Positions 42,650 through 50,076 of a DNA stretch of 64,000 bases are shown here, piece after piece (positions within the stretch are counted from its first letter, which is position 1; every line of letters starts with the position of its first letter). The stretch comes from an uncultured Oscillospiraceae bacterium (lineage in GTDB: Bacteria; Bacillota; Clostridia; Oscillospirales; Oscillospiraceae). The stretch is taken from the NCBI GenBank assembly GCA_934573935.1, contig CAKTMO010000004.1, positions 1 through 64,000 on the forward strand. Direction: 5' to 3'. The translations under genes and the position numbers were made by a program. The notes below the pieces were generated by a model that saw nothing but the letters and a program-made list of their open reading frames with translations, made no database searches and was not told the DNA's origin.

Positions 42650-42679
42650 TTGACAAAGAACCCTTGTTCGATATATAAT
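42650..42679 (+). promoter_or_regulatory. promoter of the SOS-type operon
   Basis: Consensus TTGACA and TATAAT with an 18-base spacer; the LexA-type box fills most of the spacer. Confidence 0.85.
42657..42670 (+). promoter_or_regulatory. LexA (SOS) box
   Basis: AGAACCCTTGTTCG matches the Firmicute LexA/DinR core GAAC-N4-GTTC exactly. A degenerate second site CGAACAAAGTTTTC follows at 42686-42699. TTGTTCGAT (42664-42672) and ATCGAACAA (42684-42692) form a 9-bp inverted repeat around the -10. Confidence 0.8.
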
Positions 42680-42715
42680 GTGCATCGAACAAAGTTTTCA
42701 ACGGAGGGACCTGTT

Positions 42716-42835
42716 ATGAGTATTATGGGCTATATCATCGTGATCGCGGGCACGCTGTCCGCCTCTGTGAACCTGATGCACCTGATCGACCGGCTGGAGC
42801 GGCCCCAGCGCCGCCAGCGCCGCACCGCCGCCTGA
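42716..42835 (+). CDS. 39-residue SOS-operon membrane peptide
   Basis: A small ORF directly behind the LexA-controlled promoter, with the best ribosome site of the operon (GGAGGG, eight bases before ATG 42716). It encodes one hydrophobic helix from about residue 3 to 22 (MSIMGYIIVIAGTLSASVNL) and a strongly basic tail (RLERPQRRQRRTAA). The next gene starts three bases after its stop and has no ribosome site of its own, so translation is probably coupled. It may be a membrane-acting SOS peptide, such as a division inhibitor or a TisB/YneA-like factor, or a leader peptide. I do not recognise a family. Confidence 0.65.
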   Translation: MSIMGYIIVIAGTLSASVNLMHLIDRLERPQRRQRRTAA

Positions 42836-42838
42836 GCC

Positions 42839-44107
42839 ATGGACCTTCTGGAAAAGCTGACCATCCTGACAGACGCCGCCAAATATGACGCCGCCTGCAC
42901 GTCCAGCGGCGTCAAGCGGAGCTTTCAGCAGGGGAAGATCGGCAACACGTCCTCCTCCATCGCCGGCTGCTGCCACAGCTTTTCCGCCGACGGCCGCTGC
43001 GTCACGCTCTTAAAGGTGCTGATGACCAACTGCTGCGTCTATGACTGCAAATACTGCGTCAACCGCCGCTCCAACGATGTGCGCCGCACCGCCTTCACGC
43101 CCCGCGAGCTGGCGGAGCTGACCATCGGCTTTTACCGGCGGAACTATATCGAGGGGCTGTTCCTCTCCTCCGGCGTGCTGCGCAGCGCCGACTACACCAC
43201 AGAACAGATGATCCAGGCCCTGCATATTCTGCGGCAGGAGTACGGCTTTAACGGCTACATCCACGCCAAGGCCATCCCCGGCACCGCGCCGGAGCTGGTA
43301 CACCAGCTGGGCCTGCTGGCGGACCGCATGAGCGTCAATATCGAGCTACCCTCCCAGCAGGGCCTGCAAACGCTGGCGCCGGACAAATCAAAGGAGGCGA
43401 TCCTGCGCCCCATGGGCCTCATCCGAGACACCGTGCTGGAAAACAAACAGGCCATCGTTAAATACCGTCACGCCCCCCGCTTCGCACCGGCGGGGCAAAG
43501 CACCCAGCTGATCGTCGGCGCCACCCAGGACAGTGACCGGCACATTCTCCGCCTGACGGAAGCCCTCTATCAAAAATACCGCCTCAAGCGGGTCTTTTAT
43601 TCCGCCTATGTACCGGTGGTGGAAAACAGCCTTCTTCCGGCGCTGGACACCAAGCCGCCCCTGCTGCGGGAGCACCGGCTCTATCAGGCGGACTGGCTGC
43701 TGCGGTTTTACGGCTTTCAGGCCGCCGAGCTGCTGGACGAGGGGCACCCCAACTTCGACCCCCAACTGGACCCCAAATGCAGCTGGGCCGTGGCGCATCT
43801 GGAGCAGTTTCCCGTGGAGGTCATGCGCGCCGACTACGAGGTTTTGCTGCGGGTGCCCGGCATCGGCCCCACCAGCGCCCGCCGCATCGTCTCTGCCCGC
43901 CGCACGGCGCACCTGCGGTTCGAGGACCTGAAAAAACTGGGGGTCGTGGTCAAGCGGGCGCAGTATTTTCTGCTGTGCGATGGCCGCGCCGCGCCTGGCC
44001 TCCGGTTCTCCCCCACCACCATCACCCAGCAGCTGAAGGTCATCGAGCAGGGGATGCTGCCCGCCGGACAGTGGCAGCAGCTGTCCCTGTTCGACGCGGT
44101 GGGGTGA
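42839..44107 (+). CDS. radical SAM DNA modification/repair-type protein (TIGR03916)
   Basis: A 422-residue radical SAM enzyme. The N-terminus MDLLEKLTILTDAAKYDAAC and the cluster motif VYDCKYCVNRRSN (CxxxCxxC: NCCVYDCKYC) match the putative DNA modification/repair radical SAM family. A helix-hairpin-helix near the C-terminus (VLLRVPGIGPTSARRIVSAR) should bind DNA. No substrate is established for this family. It forms a conserved pair with the following DUF4130 gene, and here both sit behind a LexA-type box, which supports a DNA-damage role. No Shine-Dalgarno sequence is visible; it is probably coupled to the 39-residue ORF. Confidence 0.88.
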   Translation: MDLLEKLTILTDAAKYDAACTSSGVKRSFQQGKIGNTSSSIAGCCHSFSADGRCVTLLKVLMTNCCVYDCKYCVNRRSNDVRRTAFTPRELAELTIGFYRRNYIEGLFLSSGVLRSADYTTEQMIQALHILRQEYGFNGYIHAKAIPGTAPELVHQLGLLADRMSVNIELPSQQGLQTLAPDKSKEAILRPMGLIRDTVLENKQAIVKYRHAPRFAPAGQSTQLIVGATQDSDRHILRLTEALYQKYRLKRVFYSAYVPVVENSLLPALDTKPPLLREHRLYQADWLLRFYGFQAAELLDEGHPNFDPQLDPKCSWAVAHLEQFPVEVMRADYEVLLRVPGIGPTSARRIVSARRTAHLRFEDLKKLGVVVKRAQYFLLCDGRAAPGLRFSPTTITQQLKVIEQGMLPAGQWQQLSLFDAVG

Positions 44108-44112
44108 CGGCT

Positions 44113-44991
44113 ATGACATGGCGCGATGTTGTCTTTCAATACGACGGCACCTTTGAGGGCTTCCTCTGCTGCGTGTTTGAAAGCTATGTCCATAAAGAAT
44201 TCCCCATCGCCTTTTCCGGCGATGAGGAATGTTGGTCGCTGTATGAGGTGCGCTATGTGGTAACGGAAAAGGGCCACGCCCAGCGAGTCTATCAAAGCAT
44301 TCTGCGCCGCTCCAGAGCCGCGGCCGATATTGTGCGTCGGGGCTTTCTCACCTGCCTTCCGGAAAAGGAATCGCACCTCTACGCCCTGATCAAAAAGCTC
44401 TATGACGAAGGCCCCGCGTTCCTACGCAACACCGCCGATCCCATCTACTATCCCGTAGCCAGGGCCCTGCGGCATATGAATGGTGAGCTGGAAAAGCTGC
44501 GGGGCTTCGTGCGTTTTTCCGACTACAGCGGCGTTCTGGGAGCGGAGATCGAGCCGAAAAACCGTGTCCTCCCGCTGCTGCGCCGCCATTTCTGCGACCG
44601 CTACGCCAACGAGGCCTTTTTCCTCTACGACCGCACCCACAAGGAGCTGCTGGTCTATGCTGACCGCCACTCCCGCCTTCTCAGCGTGGACAGCCTGCAG
44701 CTGGCCCTGCCCTGCGAGGAGGAAGTGGCCTTCCGCCGCCTGTGGAAACGCTTTTATGAAACGGTGGCCATCAAAGAGCGGTATAACCCCCGCTGTCAGA
44801 ACACCTTTCTGCCCAAGCGCTATCGCGGCACCATGACCGAGTTTCTGCCGGACGACTACGAGACACGGCGTCAGAGTGTCAGTCCGCCAGCAGACGCCGC
44901 AGCTTTTCTATCCCCCGATGCTCCAATCGGGAGATCTGCACCTGGGACACCCCCACAATGCGGGCCGTCTGCTCCTGGGTCAGCCCCTTGA
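44113..44991 (+). CDS. DUF4130/TIGR03915 DNA metabolism protein with an extended C-terminus
   Basis: A 292-residue partner of the radical SAM protein, five bases downstream. It starts MTWRDVVFQYDGTFEGFLCC, the family's typical opening, and runs through VARALRHMNGELEKLRGFVR, RHFCDRYANEAFFLYDRTHK and ERYNPRCQNTFLPKRYRGTM, then TEF, where relatives normally end (about residue 249). The frame continues about 43 more residues, Pro/Ser/Ala-rich, to TGA 44989-44991, with the last 113 bases antisense to the end of sigF. The tail looks like read-in from loss of the ancestral stop. The family resembles uracil-DNA glycosylase partners in context, but the activity is unproven. Confidence 0.88.
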   Translation: MTWRDVVFQYDGTFEGFLCCVFESYVHKEFPIAFSGDEECWSLYEVRYVVTEKGHAQRVYQSILRRSRAAADIVRRGFLTCLPEKESHLYALIKKLYDEGPAFLRNTADPIYYPVARALRHMNGELEKLRGFVRFSDYSGVLGAEIEPKNRVLPLLRRHFCDRYANEAFFLYDRTHKELLVYADRHSRLLSVDSLQLALPCEEEVAFRRLWKRFYETVAIKERYNPRCQNTFLPKRYRGTMTEFLPDDYETRRQSVSPPADAAAFLSPDAPIGRSAPGTPPQCGPSAPGSAP

Positions 44992-45583
44992 AAAACCGCA
45001 GCAGGATCGTCATCCGCTCCTTTTCCGGCAGCGTGTCGATGGCCTCCCGCAGCGCGATGCGCTCCACCAGCCGTTCCTCCTCCGCGTCCGTGCCCAGCGT
45101 GGATTCCAGCGTCAGCCCCTCCGCCGTTTCCTGCTGCAGCGACTCCGGCGCAATGGTGGCCAGATCAATGTTGGCGATCTCCTCCACCGACATGCCCGTG
45201 GCCTCCGACAGTTCCGACAGCCTGGCCTCCCGTCCCAGCTGATGCCGCAGCCGTTCCCGGGCCGACCACAGACTCTGCCCCTTTTCGCGGATCGTGCGCC
45301 CCACCTTGATGGCACCGTCATCCCGCAGAAAACGCCGGATCTCACCGGAGATCTTCGGCACCGCATACGTGGAAAACTGCGTGCCATAGTTCAGGTCGAA
45401 GCCCTTCACCGCCTTGATAAAACCGATGCAGCCCAGCTGGTAAAGGTCGTCGCTCTCCACGCCGCAGCCGTAGTAACGCTTTACGATGGACCAGATCAGG
45501 CCGCTGTTCTCCGTCAATACCTGCTGGCAGGCCTCATCATCTCCCCCCTGCGCCCGCTCCAGCAGTTTAAACAACTCGCTCAT
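44879..45583 (-). CDS. sigF: sporulation sigma factor SigF
   Basis: A 234-residue sigma-70-family factor, the first forespore-specific sigma. Region 2 (NSGLIWSIVKRYYGCGVESD, DLYQLGCIGFIKAVKGFDL, then FSTYAVPKISGEIRRFLRDD), region 3 (GREARLSELSEATGMSVEEI) and region 4 with its helix-turn-helix (LTQEQTARIVGVSQVQISRL) are intact. The start overlaps the spoIIAB stop (ATGA). Its 3' end overlaps the convergent DUF4130 gene by 113 bases. Sigma-G is similar, but the operon context decides for sigma-F. Confidence 0.96.
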   Translation of the reverse strand: MSELFKLLERAQGGDDEACQQVLTENSGLIWSIVKRYYGCGVESDDLYQLGCIGFIKAVKGFDLNYGTQFSTYAVPKISGEIRRFLRDDGAIKVGRTIREKGQSLWSARERLRHQLGREARLSELSEATGMSVEEIANIDLATIAPESLQQETAEGLTLESTLGTDAEEERLVERIALREAIDTLPEKERMTILLRFFKGLTQEQTARIVGVSQVQISRLEHRGIEKLRRLLAD

Positions 45584-46020
45584 CGCTTCGCACGCTGGGA
45601 TATCCGCTTGCGCATGGTGACCGTGGTGCCGCGCCCAGGCGCCGACTTGACCACCAGCTTGTCCATAAAGCTCTCCATGATGGTAAAGCCCATGCCGCTG
45701 CGCTCCTCACCGCCGGTGGTGAACATGGGCTGCCGGGCCTTCTGCACGTCGTCGATCCCCGCGCCCCAGTCCCGCACCGTGATCTCCAGTGTGTTGTTGG
45801 CCAGCAACTTCAGCTTCACCGCGATCCTGCCCAGCTGGTCCGGATAGCCGTGAACGATGGCGTTGGTGACCGCCTCACTGACGGCGGTCTTGATGTCCCC
45901 CAGCTCGTCCAGCGTGGGATCCAGCTGTGCCGCAAAGCCTGCCGCCGCCACGCGGGCAAATCCCTCGTTGCTGCTGCGGCTGAGAAATTCCAGGGTCACA
46001 TAGTTTTCAATGCGCTGCAT
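45580..46020 (-). CDS. spoIIAB: anti-sigma F factor SpoIIAB
   Basis: A 146-residue serine kinase and anti-sigma factor of the GHKL fold. The N box EAVTNAIVHGYP, G1 box VRDWGAGIDD and G2 box RSGMGFTIMESFMD are present. It holds SigF inactive in the predivisional cell and phosphorylates SpoIIAA. It lies 40 bases after spoIIAA and overlaps sigF. Confidence 0.96.
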   Translation of the reverse strand: MQRIENYVTLEFLSRSSNEGFARVAAAGFAAQLDPTLDELGDIKTAVSEAVTNAIVHGYPDQLGRIAVKLKLLANNTLEITVRDWGAGIDDVQKARQPMFTTGGEERSGMGFTIMESFMDKLVVKSAPGRGTTVTMRKRISQRAKR

Positions 46021-46060
46021 ATGTACGCTCCTCTCATGTTGTATATGTCCGCCCCACGGC

Positions 46061-46366
46061 TCACAGAATGGTCATCATCCGCCCGACGCCGGCTGCCTCC
46101 AGCACCTTTTTGGGCTGCGGCGCCACATTGCGCAGCGTCACGCCGCCCCCCAGTTCCCGCATCCGCTGCCAGCCCCGCAGCGCCACGGCGATCCCCGCAC
46201 TGTCCATAAACGAGATCCCGCTGAAATCCAGCACCAGCTCTGACGGCAGCGACGATTCGATCTCCCGCTCCAGCTTTTTCAGCAGCCCCTTCGCTCCATG
46301 ATGATCCAGCTCTCCTTTCAGATACAACTCCAGGACCCTGTCCCGACAAGTGGCAGTTACTTCCAT
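46061..46366 (-). CDS. spoIIAA: anti-anti-sigma factor SpoIIAA
   Basis: A 101-residue STAS protein. The phosphorylation site is Ser56 in SGISFMDSAGIAVALRG. Unphosphorylated SpoIIAA frees SigF from SpoIIAB in the forespore. Start at ATG 46364-46366 with AAAGGAG upstream. I could not identify a convincing sigma-H promoter in the 100 bases ahead of it. Confidence 0.95.
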   Translation of the reverse strand: MEVTATCRDRVLELYLKGELDHHGAKGLLKKLEREIESSLPSELVLDFSGISFMDSAGIAVALRGWQRMRELGGGVTLRNVAPQPKKVLEAAGVGRMMTIL

Positions 46367-46412
46367 TTTTGACGCTCCTTTATCATACGGTCTCCCTGAT
46401 ACGCTCCACACG

Positions 46413-46438
46413 GACATGCCTGCGGCATGTCTTTTTTT
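46413..46438 (+). terminator. rightward terminator beyond spoIIAA
   Basis: GACATGCC-TGC-GGCATGTC followed by seven T on the plus strand. No plus-strand gene lies within 1.4 kb to its left except the SOS-type operon ending at 44991. On the minus strand it has no T tract. Confidence 0.8.
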
Positions 46439-46440
46439 AT

Positions 46441-46479
46441 AAAAAAGAATCACCGCAGAGATCACTCTCTGCGGTGATT
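46441..46479 (-). terminator. valS terminator
   Basis: AATCACCGCAGAG paired with CTCTGCGGTGATT, with a T run on the minus strand. Confidence 0.85.
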
Positions 46480-46566
46480 ATACAAAATTCCACGTGCGAT
46501 TTTACGCGAAAGCCGCCGATGCTGACGGCAAAGTAAAGTTTTTTGCTGGTTTTGCGGTGCGCCGCC

Positions 46567-49200
46567 TTACAGCTTCATGGCCTCGGCGGACTCCGTCAAC
46601 TTGGCGATGAGGGAGCGGGCCTTTTCCGCCTTCTCCCGCTCGGCGTTGACCACGTTCTCCGGCGCGCGGGAGGTAAAGGATTCGTTGGCGAGCTTGCTCT
46701 CGATGCGCCTCAGGTTGTCCTCCGCCTTGGCGATCTCCTTGGCGATACGCTCCAGCTCCGCGGCGATGTCCACCAGCTCCGCCAGCGGCAGATAGATGTT
46801 GGCATCGTGGGTGGCCACCGTGACCATGCCCTTCAGGTCGGAGGGCGCCTGAGTTGTGACCGTCACCTCGCTGGCGTAGGCCATACGGGTGATGAAGTGC
46901 TTGCCCACCTCATAGGTCTCCGGCCGCTTGGTCACCAGGATCAGCTGCGCCTTGCGGGAGGGCGGCACGTTCATCTCGGCGCGGCGGGCGCGGACGGCGG
47001 TGATGGCATCCTTCACATTCTCCATGTCGGACTCCGCCTGGGGGAAGTGCAGACGCTCCTGATAGGTGGGCCACGCCGCGCGGATCAGGAAGTCGCCTTC
47101 ATGGGGCAGCGCCTGCCAGATCTCCTCCGTCAAGAACGGCATGAAGGGGTGCAGCAGCTCCAGAATCCGCAGCAGCACGTAGCACAGTACATTCTCCGCC
47201 GCCAGCTTGGCCGCGGCGTCCTCGCCATTGAGGCGGGTCTTGGTCAGCTCGATATACCAGTCGCAATAGGTGTCCCAGATGAAGTCGTAGATCTTGGCGG
47301 AGGCCACGCCCAGCTCGTAGGCGTCCATGTTCTCCGTCACCTCGCGGATCAGGGTATTCAGCTTGCTGAGCACCCACTTATCCTCCAGCTCCAGCTTCTC
47401 CGGCAGCTGCACCTTGTCGATGGTCAGGTTCATCATGACGAAGCGGCTGGCGTTCCAGATCTTGTTGGCGAAGTTGCGCATTGCCTCGCACTTCTCCACG
47501 AAGAAGCGCATGTCGTTGCCGGGGCTGTTGCCGGTGATCAGGTTGAAGCGCAGGGCGTCGGCGCCGAACTTCTCCGCCATCTCCAGCGGGTCGATGCCGT
47601 TGCCCAGGGACTTGGACATCTTACGGCCCTTGTCGTCCCGCACCAGGCCGTGGATCAGCACGGTCTTGAAAGGCTCCTTCTTCATCTGCTCCATGCCGGA
47701 GAAGATCATGCGGGCCACCCAGAAGAAGATGATATCGTAGCCGGTGACCAGCACAGAGGTGGGGTACCAGTAGTTGAGGTCAGGGGCGTCCAGATCCGGC
47801 CAGCCCAGGGTGGAGAAGGGCCACAGGGCGCTGCTGAACCAGGTGTCCAGTACGTCCTCCTCGCGGGTCAGATGGGTGCAGCCGCACTTTTCGCACTGGG
47901 TAGGATCCTGACGGCTGACGTTGATGTGGCCGCACTCGTCGCAGTACCAGGCGGGGATCTGATGGCCCCACCACAGCTGGCGGGAGATGCACCAGTCGTG
48001 GACATTCTCCATCCAGTTGATATAGGTCTTGGTGAAGCGCTCCGGCACGAACTTGACGGTGCCGTCCTCCACCACGCGGATGGCCTCCTTGGCCAAGGGT
48101 GCCATCTTCACGAACCACTGGGCGCTGATCAGCGGCTCCACATCGTTGTGGCAGCGGTAGCAGGTGCCCACGTTGTGGCTGTAGGGCTCCGTCTTCACCA
48201 GATAGCCCTCGGCCTCCAGATCGGCCACGATGGCCTTGCGGCACTCATAGCGGTCCATGCCCTCGTACTTGCCGCCGTTCTCGTTGATCCGGCCGTCGTC
48301 GGCGATGCAGCGGATGACCTCCAGATTGTGGCGCAGGCCCACCTCGAAGTCGTTGGGGTCGTGGGCGGGAGTCATCTTCACCGCGCCGGTGCCGAAACCG
48401 ATCTCGCAGTATTCGTCGCCCACAATGGGGATCTCGCGGTTCATGATGGGCAGGATGCACTTCTTGCCGATGAGATGCTTGAACTTCTCGTCCTCAGGGT
48501 TCACCGCCACGCCGGTGTCGCCCATCATGGTCTCGGGGCGGGTGGTGGCGATGATAATGTCGCCGCTGCCGTCGGCCAGGGGATAGCGGACGTACCACAG
48601 GTTGCCGGGCTTTTCGGTGTATTCCACCTCGGCGTCGGACAGGGCGGTCAGGCAGTGGGGGCACCAGTTGATGATGCGGCTGCCCTTGTAGATCAGGCCC
48701 TTTTCATACAGCTCGCAGAACGTCTCGCGGACGGCGCGGGAGCAGCCCTCGTCCATGGTGAAGCGGTCGCGGCTCCAGTCGCAGGAGGCACCCATCTTCT
48801 TCTGCTGCTCCACGATGCGGCTGCCGTACTTCTCCTTCCAGGCCCAGACGCGCTCCAAAAACTTCTCGCGGCCCAGGTCGTGGCGGGTCAGGCCCTCGCT
48901 CTTCCGCAGGTCCTCCTCCACCTTGATCTGGGTGGCGATACCGGCGTGGTCGCTGCCCGGCAGCCACAGGGCCTCATAGCCCTGCATCCGCTTATAGCGA
49001 ATCAGGATGTCCTGCAGCGTGCAGTCCATGGCGTGGCCCATGTGCAGCTGGCCCGTCACGTTGGGGGGCGGCATCACGATGGAAAAGGGCTTCTTGTCGG
49101 GGTTGGGGTCGGCGTGGAAGCAGTCGTTGTCCATCCACATCTTATAGATGCTGGACTCCACCTCCCGCGGATCGTACACTTTCGGTAATTCCTTATGCAT
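46567..49200 (-). CDS. valS: valyl-tRNA synthetase
   Basis: An 877-residue class I synthetase. HMGH in PPPNVTGQLHMGHAMDC and KMSKS in DKGRKMSKSLGNG are the catalytic signatures. The CP1 editing domain contains TTRPETMMGDTGVAVNPED, and zinc-type cysteine pairs appear in WYCDECGHINVS and CEKCGCTHL. The C-terminal coiled coil (DIAAELERIAKEIAKAEDNL) is the tRNA-binding arm of ValRS. Start MHKELPKVYDPREVE at 49198-49200 with AAGGAG upstream. Expression is under a T-box leader. Confidence 0.97.
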   Translation of the reverse strand: MHKELPKVYDPREVESSIYKMWMDNDCFHADPNPDKKPFSIVMPPPNVTGQLHMGHAMDCTLQDILIRYKRMQGYEALWLPGSDHAGIATQIKVEEDLRKSEGLTRHDLGREKFLERVWAWKEKYGSRIVEQQKKMGASCDWSRDRFTMDEGCSRAVRETFCELYEKGLIYKGSRIINWCPHCLTALSDAEVEYTEKPGNLWYVRYPLADGSGDIIIATTRPETMMGDTGVAVNPEDEKFKHLIGKKCILPIMNREIPIVGDEYCEIGFGTGAVKMTPAHDPNDFEVGLRHNLEVIRCIADDGRINENGGKYEGMDRYECRKAIVADLEAEGYLVKTEPYSHNVGTCYRCHNDVEPLISAQWFVKMAPLAKEAIRVVEDGTVKFVPERFTKTYINWMENVHDWCISRQLWWGHQIPAWYCDECGHINVSRQDPTQCEKCGCTHLTREEDVLDTWFSSALWPFSTLGWPDLDAPDLNYWYPTSVLVTGYDIIFFWVARMIFSGMEQMKKEPFKTVLIHGLVRDDKGRKMSKSLGNGIDPLEMAEKFGADALRFNLITGNSPGNDMRFFVEKCEAMRNFANKIWNASRFVMMNLTIDKVQLPEKLELEDKWVLSKLNTLIREVTENMDAYELGVASAKIYDFIWDTYCDWYIELTKTRLNGEDAAAKLAAENVLCYVLLRILELLHPFMPFLTEEIWQALPHEGDFLIRAAWPTYQERLHFPQAESDMENVKDAITAVRARRAEMNVPPSRKAQLILVTKRPETYEVGKHFITRMAYASEVTVTTQAPSDLKGMVTVATHDANIYLPLAELVDIAAELERIAKEIAKAEDNLRRIESKLANESFTSRAPENVVNAEREKAEKARSLIAKLTESAEAMKL

Positions 49201-49235
49201 AGGGGGTTCTCCTTTCCGTATTTGGCAAAAAGGGC

Positions 49236-49496
49236 AACAAAAAATCGCTCCGTTTTGCCATGGCAAAACAGGGCGAACGATCAGTCCGTGGTACCACCTG
49301 TATTCGGGAAACTTCCCGCACTCATGCGGTGCTGTCACACCGCGCCCCGCTAACGGAGGGCAGCCGTTGCGGCCTACTGCAACGTTCAGCCGAAAGCTCA
49401 GGGACGACTTGGGCGGGGCTTCACGGGCGCTTACACCATCCGCGCCCTCTCTCGGCATCCGCTGACCGCCTACTGCTTCCCTTCATCGCTGTTCAA
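49236..49496 (-). promoter_or_regulatory. T-box riboswitch (valine) of valS
   Basis: Leader RNA that reads uncharged tRNA-Val. The antiterminator box AGGTGGTACCACG lies at 49287-49299. The alternative terminator (49245-49281, stem TCGCTCCGTTTTGCCA with its partner) is followed by a T run at 49236-49245. Upstream are the stem I features (AGAGAG bulge near 49450, TGGTG apical loop). The specifier is probably GTC at 49406-49408 (valine), in the context AA-GTC-G before TGAG. Confidence 0.92.
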
Positions 49497-49506
49497 TATT
49501 GCAGAT

Positions 49507-49535
49507 AGTATACTATACCGCCCCTGGAATGTCAA
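49507..49535 (-). promoter_or_regulatory. valS promoter
   Basis: TTGACA and TATACT with a 17-base spacer on the minus strand. Confidence 0.9.
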
Positions 49536-49557
49536 TATCTTTTCCGGCAAACCACCC

Positions 49558-49586
49558 TTGACAGTGGCTTTGTTTTCTGCTATATT
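49558..49586 (+). promoter_or_regulatory. promoter of the marR-tauE operon
   Basis: TTGACA and TATATT with a 17-base spacer. Downstream, TTCAAA (49590-49595) and TTTTGAA form a loose inverted repeat that could be the MarR site. Confidence 0.8.
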
Positions 49587-49638
49587 TATTTCAAATTCGA
49601 ACTTTCCTATTTTGAACGATTTAAAGGAGACATCTGCC

Positions 49639-50076
49639 ATGAACCTCAGTATGGAGTTTTCCCACAAAATGGCACTGGCCTATAGCGCGGCGTGCAAACC
49701 CCTGTGCCGAGAGCTGGATCTGCCCCAGACCGCTTTTGATATCCTGTTGTTTCTGGCCAACAATCCCGCCTATCAGACGGCGGCGGATATCGTGGAGATC
49801 CGCCGGATCAAGGCGAATTCCGTGTCCGTCAACGTGGACAAGCTGGTGCGTCTCGGCTATCTGCGGCGTGAAGCGGTAGCAGACGACCGGCGCAAAACAA
49901 AGCTTTTATGTACAGAAAAGGCCCTGCCCATCATCCGTCAGGGCCAGCAGCTGCAATCGGACTTTCTGGAGCGGCTGTTTCGGGGCATCGACCCCCAGAC
50001 AAAGGATGCCTTTTTGAAAACCATTGCCGCCATCAATGAAAACCTGAATGAGCAGTTGGAAGGAGCAGCACTATGA
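49639..50076 (+). CDS. MarR-family transcriptional regulator
   Basis: A 145-residue winged-helix regulator. AFDILLFLANNPAYQTAADI leads into the recognition helix RIKANSVSVNVDKLVRLGYL and the wing RREAVADDRRKTKLLCTEKA. Start at 49639 with AAAGGAGA upstream. The stop overlaps the start of the TauE/SafE exporter gene (ATGA), so it probably controls that exporter together with itself. The ligand is unknown, possibly a sulfonate or organic anion. Confidence 0.92.
   Translation: MNLSMEFSHKMALAYSAACKPLCRELDLPQTAFDILLFLANNPAYQTAADIVEIRRIKANSVSVNVDKLVRLGYLRREAVADDRRKTKLLCTEKALPIIRQGQQLQSDFLERLFRGIDPQTKDAFLKTIAAINENLNEQLEGAAL

Noticed and set aside
42582-42670. LexA box as a direct repressor site for pcrA
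   Set aside because: The box is about 47 bases upstream of the pcrA -35, too far for simple blocking; it fits the divergent promoter.
39734-42835. 1033-codon plus-strand open frame over DUF2500 and pcrA
   Set aside because: Antisense shadow of pcrA. Only its last 40 codons (42716-42835), which lie outside pcrA and have a ribosome site, are kept as a gene.
46413-46438. Second terminator for valS
   Set aside because: The hairpin has its T run only on the plus strand; the valS terminator is the separate stem at 46441-46479.
49470-49667. 65-codon minus-strand open frame between valS and marR
   Set aside because: It covers the valS promoter, and its start is inside the marR gene; no ribosome site.
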